A stretch of DNA of 64,000 nucleotides from Chitinophaga horti (GTDB taxonomy: Bacteria > Bacteroidota > Bacteroidia > Chitinophagales > Chitinophagaceae). A model generated the notes under the pieces. It was not told the origin of the DNA. It saw only the letters and a program-made list of their open reading frames with translations, and ran no database searches. Below are positions 53,138 to 61,336 of the stretch, one piece after another (position 1 is the stretch's first letter; each line of letters begins with the position of its first letter). Made by a program: the position numbers and the translations under genes. The stretch is taken from assembly GCF_022867795.2 (NCBI RefSeq), contig NZ_CP107006.1:1-64000 (forward strand), given 5' to 3'.

Positions 53138-53181
53138 AAAGGGCAACGAAAGGGTAACGAAAGGGGTAGCAAAGGGTAGTG
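53138..53181 (+). repeat. Four 11-base tandem repeats
   Basis: Units AAAGGGCAACG, AAAGGGTAACG, AAAGGGGTAGC and AAAGGGTAGTG, exactly 11 bases each and head to tail, about 400 bases before the DUF4255 gene. The period is near one DNA turn. Confidence 0.75.
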
Positions 53182-53577
53182 CCTAGATTTTGGGTTAAAA
53201 TACTATCAGTGTAGCGCTTGCGACTATCAAATGTTTGCAAGCACGAAGATTCGAGGGAGAATCTGCTTCACTGCGGTTGCGATGATGACGAATGCCCCGC
53301 ACCGTGATCACGAGGCGAACACTCGGCCCACTTTACAGCAAATTTTAGCTGACGAGGGACTGTGAGGATTCCTTCCAGATAAAAAAAATATTTATGCGTG
53401 TTGTCGCTATCACATTGCAACACAGGCATCAACTGTTAATTTTTTTGCTGAATAAAATTATTTGCCTAATATTACACAGAGAGTCATCGAAATCGAATGT
53501 TCAGTTGCCCCAAAAAAACTGACTTCGCAGCAGCAAATAGCCAAGGAATTATTTTACATCCCCAAAAAAAACGCAGC

Positions 53578-54171
53578 ATGATAAATGAGGCGCTGAAGTT
53601 TATTTCTGATGAAGTAAACAAGTACTTATCTGTCAAACTGGGCCCCCTTACGGACCCCCGGCTGGTATTAGGTAATGTCGCACGATTGCAGGATGGCGAC
53701 CAGGGCGGCAATGCTAATCCGCTGGCGAATAAGGCGATCCTCACACTGGTTAACATCGAAGAAGACCGTGTGTCAAAATCGCCGGATAATTTCAGGCGCA
53801 ATCTTGAAACCAATGCGATGATGTATAAAAATCCACGGGTACATCTCAATCTTTATTGTCTTTTCTCCATTAACCGCAGCAACTACGACGATGCCTTAAA
53901 ATGGCTGTCACTCATCGTACAGTTTTTTCAATACCGTAACGTGTTCGATAAAATCACTACACCCGGTATGGAAGAAAAACTGGAACGCCTGGTGATGGAC
54001 CTTTGCAGCATGAACTTCGAACAGGTAAATCATCTTTGGGCCACACTGGGCGGCAAGTACTATCCCAGTGCATTGTACAAAATGCGCCTCGTGGTCATCG
54101 ATGACGATACGGTAGATGCCACCGGTGAGCTTATCCGCGAAATCAACATTAACGGGAATCAAAACATCTGA
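53578..54171 (+). CDS. DUF4255 (Pvc16-like) protein of the contractile injection system
   Basis: A 197-residue cytosolic protein of the DUF4255 family, linked to the cap/terminator protein Pvc16 of phage-tail-like particles. Family marks: MINEALKFISDEVNKYLS at the start, LVNIEEDR, HLNLYCLFSINRSNYDDALKWL-type sequence and LWATLGGKYYPSALYKMRLV near the end. The start at 53578 is chosen because the longer frame to 53497 lacks family sequence. It is the first gene of the same-strand cluster. Role as sheath/tube cap is known for the family; here it is inferred. Confidence 0.88.
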   Translation: MINEALKFISDEVNKYLSVKLGPLTDPRLVLGNVARLQDGDQGGNANPLANKAILTLVNIEEDRVSKSPDNFRRNLETNAMMYKNPRVHLNLYCLFSINRSNYDDALKWLSLIVQFFQYRNVFDKITTPGMEEKLERLVMDLCSMNFEQVNHLWATLGGKYYPSALYKMRLVVIDDDTVDATGELIREININGNQNI

Positions 54172-54176
54172 CCAGC

Positions 54177-54233
54177 ATGGATGCAGTAGCTGTACTGCAT
54201 GACTACATCACGAAAATCGAACCATCTAACTAA
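54177..54233 (+). other. Tiny frame resembling the next gene's N-terminus
   Basis: An 18-codon frame (MDAVAVLHDYITKIEPSN) 5 bases after the DUF4255 stop. AVAVLHDY and the following I.PS match AVEVLHDYYAN...EIVPS at residues 10-30 of the next protein; the DNA is also alike (GCAGTAG..GTACTGCA.GACTAC). Either a remnant of a duplicated start or a translated leader. Confidence 0.5.
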
Positions 54234-54241
54234 GCAATCTT

Positions 54242-55411
54242 ATGCAACTTAGTTACAAGATATTATTTGCAGTAGAAGTACTGCACGACTACTATGCGAA
54301 TAGCCTTTGCAGCGATTTCGAGATCGTGCCGTCGCCGGAAACAGCCCAACTGTTCCGCGATCAGCAGGTGATCTGGAAGAATCTCGGGCATCGCGGATAT
54401 GCGTTGGTGCGTACCATTGAAGGCAAGCCTATCGCTACCCCGGCTATTACCGATGTATTCCGCTGCTACTTGAAACTAAAGCAGCCACAGTTCGCGAACT
54501 TTACGAACCTGGACGGTGCTTTTGGCCCGGCAGCGAGGTTGTATTTCACCAACCTGCATCAAACAAAAGCAGGTAGCGTTAGTTATTTATCCGCTCCTAT
54601 GGCGGTGTACAGCGGCAGTGCTACTTATTTGCCCGGTGCGTTGGCGGTAAGCGGCGGCAACGTAGGCGAAGCGCTTCGCAAAAGCGATAACGGTAATCCG
54701 CATGCGCTGAACGATGCAGTTTATTGGCGTAACAAAGGCGCGGTGCGATACGTGACGGGCGCCGACCTGTTAACACATACCGGCGAAATTTACAGGCTTG
54801 CGTTAAACGCGCCGGCAGATGCGATTATCACCGATGTATTCCGGTTTAATGAGGCTTCCGGCTTGTACGATGCGGCCGTAGTGCCGGCGGAGTTGCACAA
54901 CTTCGATACCCCGCAAGGCGAGATCGCTTTTGATTTACGTGGGCTGGAGCCCGGTAAATACCGTGTTACTGCCAATGACACGGAACAATTCATCTACCTC
55001 GACGGCCGCCTGCGCCGGGAGCAGGTGTTGGGTATCGTAGAAATATTTAACCACCTGCCGGCCGCGAGTGATTTTGCTTTACTGAATGCACAGGGCGAAG
55101 TGAGGGAGCGTACGTTCAGCATCCGTTTCGCCAATCGTTCCGCCATATGGAAATATAATACAGGTGCGGGGTCCAAGGTTACAGCGATTAAAGACAGCGG
55201 TAATACTTACTCCTTCGCACAACAAAGCAATGCCTTCCTTTCCAATCAACCGATACCATTTACTGAGCGGCCGATTAAATCCATCTTTCTCGAAACAGGT
55301 GATGTGGGGCCGCCCGTACTACATGTAACCAATGCTTCAGCAGCCAGGATCAAAACAATTGAAAAGGACGGAGACCTTTTTTACTGTTCGGAAGTATATC
55401 TAAACTATTGA
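54242..55411 (+). CDS. Unrecognised protein of the injection-system cluster (389 residues)
   Basis: I do not recognise this family. The protein has no signal peptide or membrane segment. It begins MQLSYKILFAVEVLHDYYAN. TDVFR occurs twice (PAITDVFRCYLKL near 68; AIITDVFRFNEAS near 200), hinting at an internal repeat of beta domains. A strand-rich part, LHNFDTPQGEIAFDLRGLEPGKYRVTAND, resembles an Ig-like fold. It lies between the cap-like DUF4255 gene and the sheath gene on the same strand, so a structural or assembly role at the distal end of the particle is the simplest guess. A cluster-specific accessory or effector is also possible. Confidence 0.6.
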   Translation: MQLSYKILFAVEVLHDYYANSLCSDFEIVPSPETAQLFRDQQVIWKNLGHRGYALVRTIEGKPIATPAITDVFRCYLKLKQPQFANFTNLDGAFGPAARLYFTNLHQTKAGSVSYLSAPMAVYSGSATYLPGALAVSGGNVGEALRKSDNGNPHALNDAVYWRNKGAVRYVTGADLLTHTGEIYRLALNAPADAIITDVFRFNEASGLYDAAVVPAELHNFDTPQGEIAFDLRGLEPGKYRVTANDTEQFIYLDGRLRREQVLGIVEIFNHLPAASDFALLNAQGEVRERTFSIRFANRSAIWKYNTGAGSKVTAIKDSGNTYSFAQQSNAFLSNQPIPFTERPIKSIFLETGDVGPPVLHVTNASAARIKTIEKDGDLFYCSEVYLNY

Positions 55412-55449
55412 TGTAACCTCAATTTCTTTCATCACAAATCATATTCATC

Positions 55450-56874
55450 ATGCCTTCTACATTTAAGACTCCCGGCGTTTACGTCATCGAAGAACCTAAA
55501 TTTCCGCCTTCGGTAGCGCAGGTAGAAACGGCGATCCCCGCGTTTATCGGTTACACCGAAAAGGCGGATAAACGGGTGCCCAACGATCTGAACATGACGC
55601 CTACCCGCATCACTTCCCTGCTTGACTATGAAACCTATTTTGGTGGTCCGCAGGCAGAGGATAATATTGTGGTAACGCTGAGGGAAGAGCAGGATACGAA
55701 TGGCAATGTGCTGTCGATGAATGCAACGGCGGCCTTCTCAGCCTCGCCGCGTTCGAAGCATAATATGTATTATGCCTTGCAGCTGTACTTCGGCAATGGC
55801 GGCGGCCCGTGTTACATCATTTCGGTGGCTACTTACCTTACGCTGGGTACTGCACCCGATGCTACTGCACTCACGAACGGTTTGCGCAAGCTGGCTACCG
55901 TCGACGAACCTACGCTGATCATCTTTCCTGAAGGGCCGAATATGAGTACGCCGGCGTTATACTACACCTTGCAACAGGCCGCGCTCGACCAATGTAACCT
56001 GCTGCAGGACCGCTTCTCGATAATCGACCTGTATCAGAACAGCGATACAAATACCAATAACATCGACGTGTTCCGCGATGCGACGTTAGCCAATAACCTC
56101 AAGTACGGCGCGGCTTATTACCCGAACCTGGTTACCACGCTTACTTATAAGATCAACCTCGCTGCCATCGTCGTGAACCGCAGTGTGATCGTCGAAGGGG
56201 CTAATACCGATTCTGTATTCGATCTGGATGAACCGGCCAATAAAAGTACGGCGCAATATACGGCATCCATAGAGGCCATCAATAAACTGAATGTTGAACT
56301 GCCTCCAAGTTCCGCAGTGGCTGGCGTATATGCCACCACCGACGCTAACCGGGGTGTATGGAAAGCGCCTGCGAACGTGGGATTGAACTATGTAGTGAAG
56401 CTCGCATCTCCCATCACCGATGAGGAAAATGGATATATGAACATCGATCCTACTGCCGGTAAATCCGTAAATGCCATCCGCACTTTCACGGGTAAAGGTA
56501 CGCTCGTTTGGGGCGCGCGTACACTGGCCGGGAACGATAATGAATGGCGTTACGTATCCGTAAGAAGGTTCTTCAACATGGTTGAGGAGTCCTGTAAAAA
56601 GGCCAGCGGCCAGTTTGTGTTTGAACCGAACGACGCCAACACCTGGACGAAAGTACGGGCCATGATCTCCAACTTCCTGACGAACCTGTGGAGACAGGGG
56701 GCGCTGGCGGGTGCTAAGCCGGAACATGCATTTTACGTAGCCTGCGGCATCGGTACCACCATGACCGCCCAGGACATTCTCGAAGGACGAATGAACGTAG
56801 AAATTGGCATGGCGGCCGTTCGCCCGGCAGAGTTCATTATCCTGAAATTCTCTCACAAAATGCAGGAATCTTAA
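55450..56874 (+). CDS. Contractile tail sheath protein
   Basis: A 474-residue sheath subunit that contracts around the tube to drive it out. The N-terminal handshake arm TFKTPGVYVIEEPKF is typical of phage and PVC sheaths. The C-terminal domain (RRFFNMVEESCKKASGQFVF, then TNLWRQGALAGAKPEHAFYV, ending GMAAVRPAEFIILKFSHKM) is the conserved sheath core. Only one sheath gene is seen, whereas PVC clusters carry three. It follows the 389-residue protein with a 38-base gap and precedes the tubes. Confidence 0.93.
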   Translation: MPSTFKTPGVYVIEEPKFPPSVAQVETAIPAFIGYTEKADKRVPNDLNMTPTRITSLLDYETYFGGPQAEDNIVVTLREEQDTNGNVLSMNATAAFSASPRSKHNMYYALQLYFGNGGGPCYIISVATYLTLGTAPDATALTNGLRKLATVDEPTLIIFPEGPNMSTPALYYTLQQAALDQCNLLQDRFSIIDLYQNSDTNTNNIDVFRDATLANNLKYGAAYYPNLVTTLTYKINLAAIVVNRSVIVEGANTDSVFDLDEPANKSTAQYTASIEAINKLNVELPPSSAVAGVYATTDANRGVWKAPANVGLNYVVKLASPITDEENGYMNIDPTAGKSVNAIRTFTGKGTLVWGARTLAGNDNEWRYVSVRRFFNMVEESCKKASGQFVFEPNDANTWTKVRAMISNFLTNLWRQGALAGAKPEHAFYVACGIGTTMTAQDILEGRMNVEIGMAAVRPAEFIILKFSHKMQES

Positions 56875-56890
56875 TTCACACTAAAAAAAT

Positions 56891-57334
56891 ATGGCAAATA
56901 TGGCATCCAATTATCCATTACCGAAGTTCCACTTCCGCGTGGAATGGGGCGGTTCTAACATAGGTTTTACAGAAGTATCCGGTCTTGATAAAAGCATCGA
57001 GGTGATCGAGTATCGCCATGGTGCCAGCCCGGAGTACCATAAGGTGAAAATGCCCGGTATGCAGAAGTTCTCGAACATCACGCTGAAGCGTGGAACATTT
57101 GCAGGCGACAACGAGTTCTTTAACTGGTTGAAGACGGTGCAGCTCAACACCATCGAACGCCGCGACCTGATCATTTCGCTGCTGAACGAAAACCATGAGC
57201 CGGTAGTGAACTGGAAAGTGAAAAATGCCTGGCCGGTAAAAGTGCAAAGCACCGACCTCAAAGCCGATGGCAACGAAGTGGCGGTAGAAACGCTGGAGCT
57301 GGCGCACGAAGGGCTCGAAATAGAAACGACCTAG
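56891..57334 (+). CDS. Phage tail tube protein 1 (gp19/Pvc1 family)
   Basis: A 147-residue inner tube subunit. Family marks: YPLPKFHFRVEWGGSNIGFTEVSGLD, VIEYRHGASPEYHKVKMPGM and LKRGTFAGDNEFFNWL, then the C-terminal ALELAHEGLE-like end (VETLELAHEGLEIE). It forms the Hcp-like rings inside the sheath. An internal ATG at 56900 is an alternative start. 16 bases after the sheath gene. Confidence 0.93.
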   Translation: MANMASNYPLPKFHFRVEWGGSNIGFTEVSGLDKSIEVIEYRHGASPEYHKVKMPGMQKFSNITLKRGTFAGDNEFFNWLKTVQLNTIERRDLIISLLNENHEPVVNWKVKNAWPVKVQSTDLKADGNEVAVETLELAHEGLEIETT

Positions 57335-57344
57335 ACATTTGCTT

Positions 57345-57851
57345 ATGCTGAATTTTGAATATCCCCTTACAGGATTCCACTTCCTGGTCGTGTTCGAAAT
57401 ATTTCCGCAAACCCCCGTAGATGTATGCTTTCAGGAGGTGACGGGTTTGTCGGTTACGATGAACACCGAAAGCATTAAGGAAGGTGGAGAAAACCGGTTC
57501 GAACACAAGTTGCCGACCCGCGCAGTGTATACGGACATTGTGCTGAAACGTGGTTTGTTCAACACCGCCCTGCTCACCGAATGGTGCCGGCAGGCGATTG
57601 AGAACTACGACTTTAAGCCGACGAATGTACTCATCTCCCTGCAGGACCAGAATCATGTGCCGGTATTTGGCTGGTACGTGATGAATGCGATCCCTGTAAA
57701 ATGGGAGGTGACCGGGCTGCACGCAGAAAAGGGGCAGGTCGCGATCGAATCGCTGACGCTCAGCTACAATTATTTTAAGATTATTTCCCCGGTATCACTG
57801 GCGGCAGGACTGACAGGAGGCCTGTCTGCCAGTGTATCGGTGGGAATTTAA
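57345..57851 (+). CDS. Phage tail tube protein 2 (gp19 family, tube initiator-like)
   Basis: A 168-residue second tube protein. MLNFEYPLTGFHFLVVFE, then CFQEVTGLSVTMNTESIKEGG and IVLKRGLFNTALLTEWC follow the tube family. In PVC-type particles the second tube homologue forms the first ring next to the spike, and this one likely does the same. The C-terminal tail (LTGGLSASVSVGI) is longer and Gly/Ser-rich. I use the ATG at 57345, not the TTG at 57339. Confidence 0.9.
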   Translation: MLNFEYPLTGFHFLVVFEIFPQTPVDVCFQEVTGLSVTMNTESIKEGGENRFEHKLPTRAVYTDIVLKRGLFNTALLTEWCRQAIENYDFKPTNVLISLQDQNHVPVFGWYVMNAIPVKWEVTGLHAEKGQVAIESLTLSYNYFKIISPVSLAAGLTGGLSASVSVGI

Positions 57852-57860
57852 ACTTGCGAT

Positions 57861-58037
57861 ATGCCGGTTATTATACAGGAGATACAAATTACGGCCGAAG
57901 TGGGGCCTGGTAGCAGCAATACGTCTCTACCAGCACCCGCTGCGGGACCAACAGCCAGTGCCATCGACCGCGAGGCGATCATTGCGGCCTGTGTGGAAGA
58001 AGTAGTGCGTATCATGCGCGAAAAGCAGGAACGGTAA
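57861..58037 (+). CDS. DUF5908-like small protein (Pvc6-like)
   Basis: A 58-residue protein in the short gap between tube 2 and the LysM protein. It starts MPVIIQEIQITAEV, the N-terminal pattern of the DUF5908 family found at this place in extracellular injection systems, and ends in a charged helix (CVEEVVRIMREKQER). The role is unknown; relatives occur between the tube and LysM adaptor genes. Start and stop are clear, 9 bases after the tube gene. Confidence 0.75.
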   Translation: MPVIIQEIQITAEVGPGSSNTSLPAPAAGPTASAIDREAIIAACVEEVVRIMREKQER

Positions 58038-58079
58038 CCTCTCACGGCCGATCATTTACCTCAAAATATACCAAAGCAT

Positions 58080-58796
58080 ATGTTCGACGAGGGTACACTG
58101 GAGAAGATGAAAATCATTCCCTGTTCTGATGCCAACTATACGGAGGCGCCGGGCATGGAGCCTTACCTGGTGCAGATCAACCCCGAATCGTATTCGCTCA
58201 GCCAGCAGATACGGTTCAATGAAGCACAGGCACAAGGCAACAGCGCCGCGCAGTTGCAATTCAGCAGCAGCAGCCCGCAAGAGCTGGAGTTCGACTTCAT
58301 TTTCGATGGCACAGGGGTGATCAGTCAGGGTAACGCGCTGCTGAAGATTGCCAGCATTTTCGGTGCCGGCGAGAAGTTGAGCGTGCCGGAGGAGCTGACG
58401 AAGTTTAAAGCCGTGGTGCTGACTTACGTAGGTGATATTCACGAGCCTCGTTACGTGAAACTCGTGTGGGGAACGTTGTTGTTCAAATGCAGGCTTACAA
58501 ACCTGCGTGTTACTTATAAACTGTTTAAGCCGGACGGTACGCCGCTGCGGGCTTCCGCGAAATGTACCTTCCGGGAAAGTATAGAGCCGGTGGAGCGTGA
58601 AGCGATCGAAAGTAATAGTTCTCCCGACCTCACGCATATGCGCGTGGTAAAAGAAGGCGACACGTTGCCGCTGATGACCTATCGCATTTACGGGGATAGT
58701 AAGTACTACCTGGAAGTAGCGCGGGTAAACAAGCTCGTGAACTTCCGCAAACTTACGGCCGGACAAAAAATCTATTTTCCACCTATTCAAAAATAA
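58080..58796 (+). CDS. Tube-spike adaptor with LysM domain (Pvc7-like)
   Basis: A 238-residue baseplate protein. The N-terminal part (PYLVQINPESYSLSQQIRFNEAQ and LEFDFIFDGTG) is the family that joins tube and spike hub. The C-terminus is a LysM domain (about 185-236; VVKEGDTLPLMTYRIYG, ending LTAGQKIYFPP), as in phage gp53-like and Pvc7 proteins. It is 42 bases after the DUF5908-like gene. Confidence 0.9.
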   Translation: MFDEGTLEKMKIIPCSDANYTEAPGMEPYLVQINPESYSLSQQIRFNEAQAQGNSAAQLQFSSSSPQELEFDFIFDGTGVISQGNALLKIASIFGAGEKLSVPEELTKFKAVVLTYVGDIHEPRYVKLVWGTLLFKCRLTNLRVTYKLFKPDGTPLRASAKCTFRESIEPVEREAIESNSSPDLTHMRVVKEGDTLPLMTYRIYGDSKYYLEVARVNKLVNFRKLTAGQKIYFPPIQK

Positions 58797-58801
58797 ACCG
58801 C

Positions 58802-60547
58802 TTGAGTCTTAGCAGAACCATTCCCGTTAATGGACTCGCCTCCCGTGTATCGTTCGCCGTTAGTGTTGACGGTACGGAAGTGCCGCATACGGTGAACCTT
58901 ATGCATATTACCGTGTACCGCGAAGCGAACCGTATCGCCCGGGCCACGCTGTTCATTATGGATGGCAATGCAGCTGCAGCCGACTTCCCGGTAAGCAACG
59001 GAGATACCTTTTTGCCCGGTAAAGAAATTACCGTACAACTGGGTTATAACAATGCCAACGAGAAAGTATTTATCGGCGTCATTGTGAAGCACAGCATCAA
59101 AGTGCGCACATCCGGTTCGCCCTTATTATGCATCGAGTGTATGGATAAACTGGCGAAGCTAAGCATCAGCAAAAAGAACAAATACTTCGCTGATATGAAA
59201 GACAGCGAAGTGATAGAAGAGATGGTGAATAACGCCGGCCTCATCTCCGATGTGGAAGCCACCGACGTAAAGCACAAAGAACTCGTACAATACTATGCTA
59301 CCGACTGGGATTTCATTATGACGAGAGCGGAGGCAAACGGGAAACTTTGCTTCACGGACGACGGTGTGCTGGTGATTAAACGTCCCGACCTGTCGCAGGA
59401 GCCAGCGTTCGACCTGTTGTTTGGCTCTACCATCCTGGAGCTGGATGCAGAGATAGACGCCCGTCACCAGGTGATGTCCGTAACCACCAGCAGCTGGGAC
59501 CCTGCGTCGCAATCCCTGATCACGGCGGCTGCGGAAGAACCGGGATTTCCGGAACAGGGCAATATTAACAGTGAGGACCTGGCAGCAGTATTCCAGGCAG
59601 ATCCTTACGCGCTGCAACATGGGGGCGCGTTACCGGAAAGCGAATTACAGGCCTGGGCAGATGCGCAGCTGATGAAGTTTCGCCTGTCGAAGATCCGCGG
59701 GCGCGTAAGGTTCCAGGGATTTGCAGGTATTATGCCGGGACAGGTGGTGAACCTGGGCGGTATCGGAGAACGCTTCAATGGCAAAGTATATGTAAGCGGC
59801 GTGCGTCACGAAGTGAAAAATGGAGCCTGGCATACGGACGTTCAGTTTGGCTTGTCGCCGGATTGGTTCGCGGAAAGACATGCGGTTACACAACCTGCTG
59901 CCAGCGCATTATTGCCAGGAGTACAGGGGTTGCATATCGGCGTGGTGACCGACCTGGAAGATCCGGACGGCGCTTTCCGGGTGAAAGTGAAATTGCCCGA
60001 GATCGCCGTGCAGGAAGAAGGTACCTGGGCGAGGATCGCATCCTTTTATGCGGGTAATGAACGAAGCTCCTTTTTTCGTCCCGAGATAGGGGATGAGGTG
60101 ATCGTGGGATTCCTGCATAATGATCCTAACCACCCGGTGGTATTAGGGGCGGTGCACAGTGCGGCTAACGCGTCGCCAGAGGCACATAGCAATGACAATT
60201 ACATAAAGAGGATCGTGACGGCCAGCAACCTGGAACTGATCTTCAATGATGATAAAAGATCGGTGACCGTGCAAACGCCTGCCGGGAAAGTGATTACAGT
60301 GGACGAAGATGCGGGCATGATAAAGCTGGAAGATGAATACGGCAACAAAGTGACCATGGAGCAGTCGGCCGTGAAGCTGGAAGCCGTCGCTAACCTGGAA
60401 CTGAAGGCCGGGGCAGAACTGAAGATTGCGGCACCGAACGTTTCGGTAAAAGCGGATGCGGCCTGCGAACTTAATGGCAGCGCATCCATGAAAGTGGCCA
60501 GCAGCGGCACCTGTGTGGTCCAGGGTGCGTTGGTGCAGATCAACTAA
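58802..60547 (+). CDS. VgrG/gp5-gp27-like spike protein (Pvc8-like), TTG start
   Basis: A 581-residue spike. The N-terminal gp27-like hub (about 1-360) is followed by a gp5-type OB fold (about 375-455; IGVVTDLEDPDGAFRVKVKLP, EIGDEVIVGFLHNDPNHPVV) and a beta-helix needle (about 470-581) with repeated V..EDAG.I.L.DE and LELKAGAELKIAAP repeats. No effector domain is attached at the end. No ATG is available near the start; TTG at 58802, 5 bases after the LysM gene stop, is the best start. Confidence 0.92.
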   Translation: MSLSRTIPVNGLASRVSFAVSVDGTEVPHTVNLMHITVYREANRIARATLFIMDGNAAAADFPVSNGDTFLPGKEITVQLGYNNANEKVFIGVIVKHSIKVRTSGSPLLCIECMDKLAKLSISKKNKYFADMKDSEVIEEMVNNAGLISDVEATDVKHKELVQYYATDWDFIMTRAEANGKLCFTDDGVLVIKRPDLSQEPAFDLLFGSTILELDAEIDARHQVMSVTTSSWDPASQSLITAAAEEPGFPEQGNINSEDLAAVFQADPYALQHGGALPESELQAWADAQLMKFRLSKIRGRVRFQGFAGIMPGQVVNLGGIGERFNGKVYVSGVRHEVKNGAWHTDVQFGLSPDWFAERHAVTQPAASALLPGVQGLHIGVVTDLEDPDGAFRVKVKLPEIAVQEEGTWARIASFYAGNERSSFFRPEIGDEVIVGFLHNDPNHPVVLGAVHSAANASPEAHSNDNYIKRIVTASNLELIFNDDKRSVTVQTPAGKVITVDEDAGMIKLEDEYGNKVTMEQSAVKLEAVANLELKAGAELKIAAPNVSVKADAACELNGSASMKVASSGTCVVQGALVQIN

Positions 60548-60556
60548 AAATAACGT

Positions 60557-60850
60557 ATGTCAAAACCAGCAGCCAGAGTAGCAGATATGCACGTTTGTCC
60601 GATGGTGACAGGCACCGTACCGCATGTCGGCGGCCCGGTATTGCCCCCGGGATGTCCGACGGTGTTGATCGGCGGGATGCCTGCTGCCAGGGTGGGAGAC
60701 ATGGCTGTATGCACCGGTCCGCCCGATTCGATCGTGATGGGATCGGCTACAGTGATGATCGGCGGAATGCCGGCTGCGCGGATGGGAGATAGTACGGCGC
60801 ACGGCGGCTCGATTGTGATAGGATGCTTTACGGTCTTGATCGGCGGGTAA
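60557..60850 (+). CDS. PAAR-domain spike tip protein (Pvc10-like)
   Basis: A 97-residue PAAR protein that sharpens the spike. Two PAAR-like repeats (PAARVADMHVCP and PAARVGDMAVCTGPPDSI, then PAARMGDSTAHGG) give a cone with Cys/His for a metal site. Full length, with no extension carrying a toxin. It comes before the gp25 gene, the reverse of the PVC order. Confidence 0.93.
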   Translation: MSKPAARVADMHVCPMVTGTVPHVGGPVLPPGCPTVLIGGMPAARVGDMAVCTGPPDSIVMGSATVMIGGMPAARMGDSTAHGGSIVIGCFTVLIGG

Positions 60851-60886
60851 AACCACAAATTGTAAAAACCTCAAAAATATTTCACC

Positions 60887-61336
60887 ATGGCAGATCAACC
60901 TTTCTTAGGAAGAGGCTGGAGTTTTCCGCCGGTGTTTTCGAAAAGCGCCAGGCAGGTAGCAATGCTGGAAGGCGAAGAAGACATTCATAGCAGCCTGGAT
61001 ATATTACTGTCTACCACTTTGGGCGAGCGTGTGATGCAGCCGCGTTATGGCTGCGATATGAAAGACCTGCTGTTTGAATCGGTCAACACATCGCTGAAAG
61101 CCCTCATGGCCGACCGCGTAAAAACGGCGCTCCTGTTTTTTGAACCGCGTATCGAAACGGAAAAGATCGACATCCTGACTGATAATTCGCTCGAAGGACT
61201 CATACAGGTACAGATTGTATACCGCGTGCGCAGTACGAATAGCCGCATGAACTATGTGTTCCCTTTTTATCGTAACGAAGGCACCGAAATTCCCAGCAGT
61301 CAGCGCATGGCTGCAGGCGGTCCATCATCCTTTTAA
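60887..61336 (+). CDS. Baseplate wedge protein, GPW/gp25 family (Pvc9-like)
   Basis: A 149-residue baseplate protein of the T4 gp25 family that starts sheath assembly. Marks: the core EDIHSSLDILLSTTLGERVM with the following QPRYGCDMKDLLFE, then FFEPRIETEKIDI and YRVRSTNSRMNYVFPFY. The stop codon overlaps the start of the next gene (TAATG). Confidence 0.93.
   Translation: MADQPFLGRGWSFPPVFSKSARQVAMLEGEEDIHSSLDILLSTTLGERVMQPRYGCDMKDLLFESVNTSLKALMADRVKTALLFFEPRIETEKIDILTDNSLEGLIQVQIVYRVRSTNSRMNYVFPFYRNEGTEIPSSQRMAAGGPSSF

Larger units (their letters stand above)
52713..53577. other. 865-base repeat-bearing gap before the injection-system genes
   Basis: There is no convincing gene. It holds the 22-base repeat (52747-52768), several copies of ACTCCCTTGT, two copies of ATTCGCGATGACG, and a four-unit 11-base tandem repeat (53138-53181). 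The last 150 bases are AT-rich and probably carry the promoter for the cluster downstream, but no perfect TAnnTTTG was found there. No tRNA, integrase or transposase is seen. Confidence 0.65.

Noticed and set aside
53138..53181. CRISPR array
   Set aside because: The 11-base units are head to tail without spacers and no cas gene is present.
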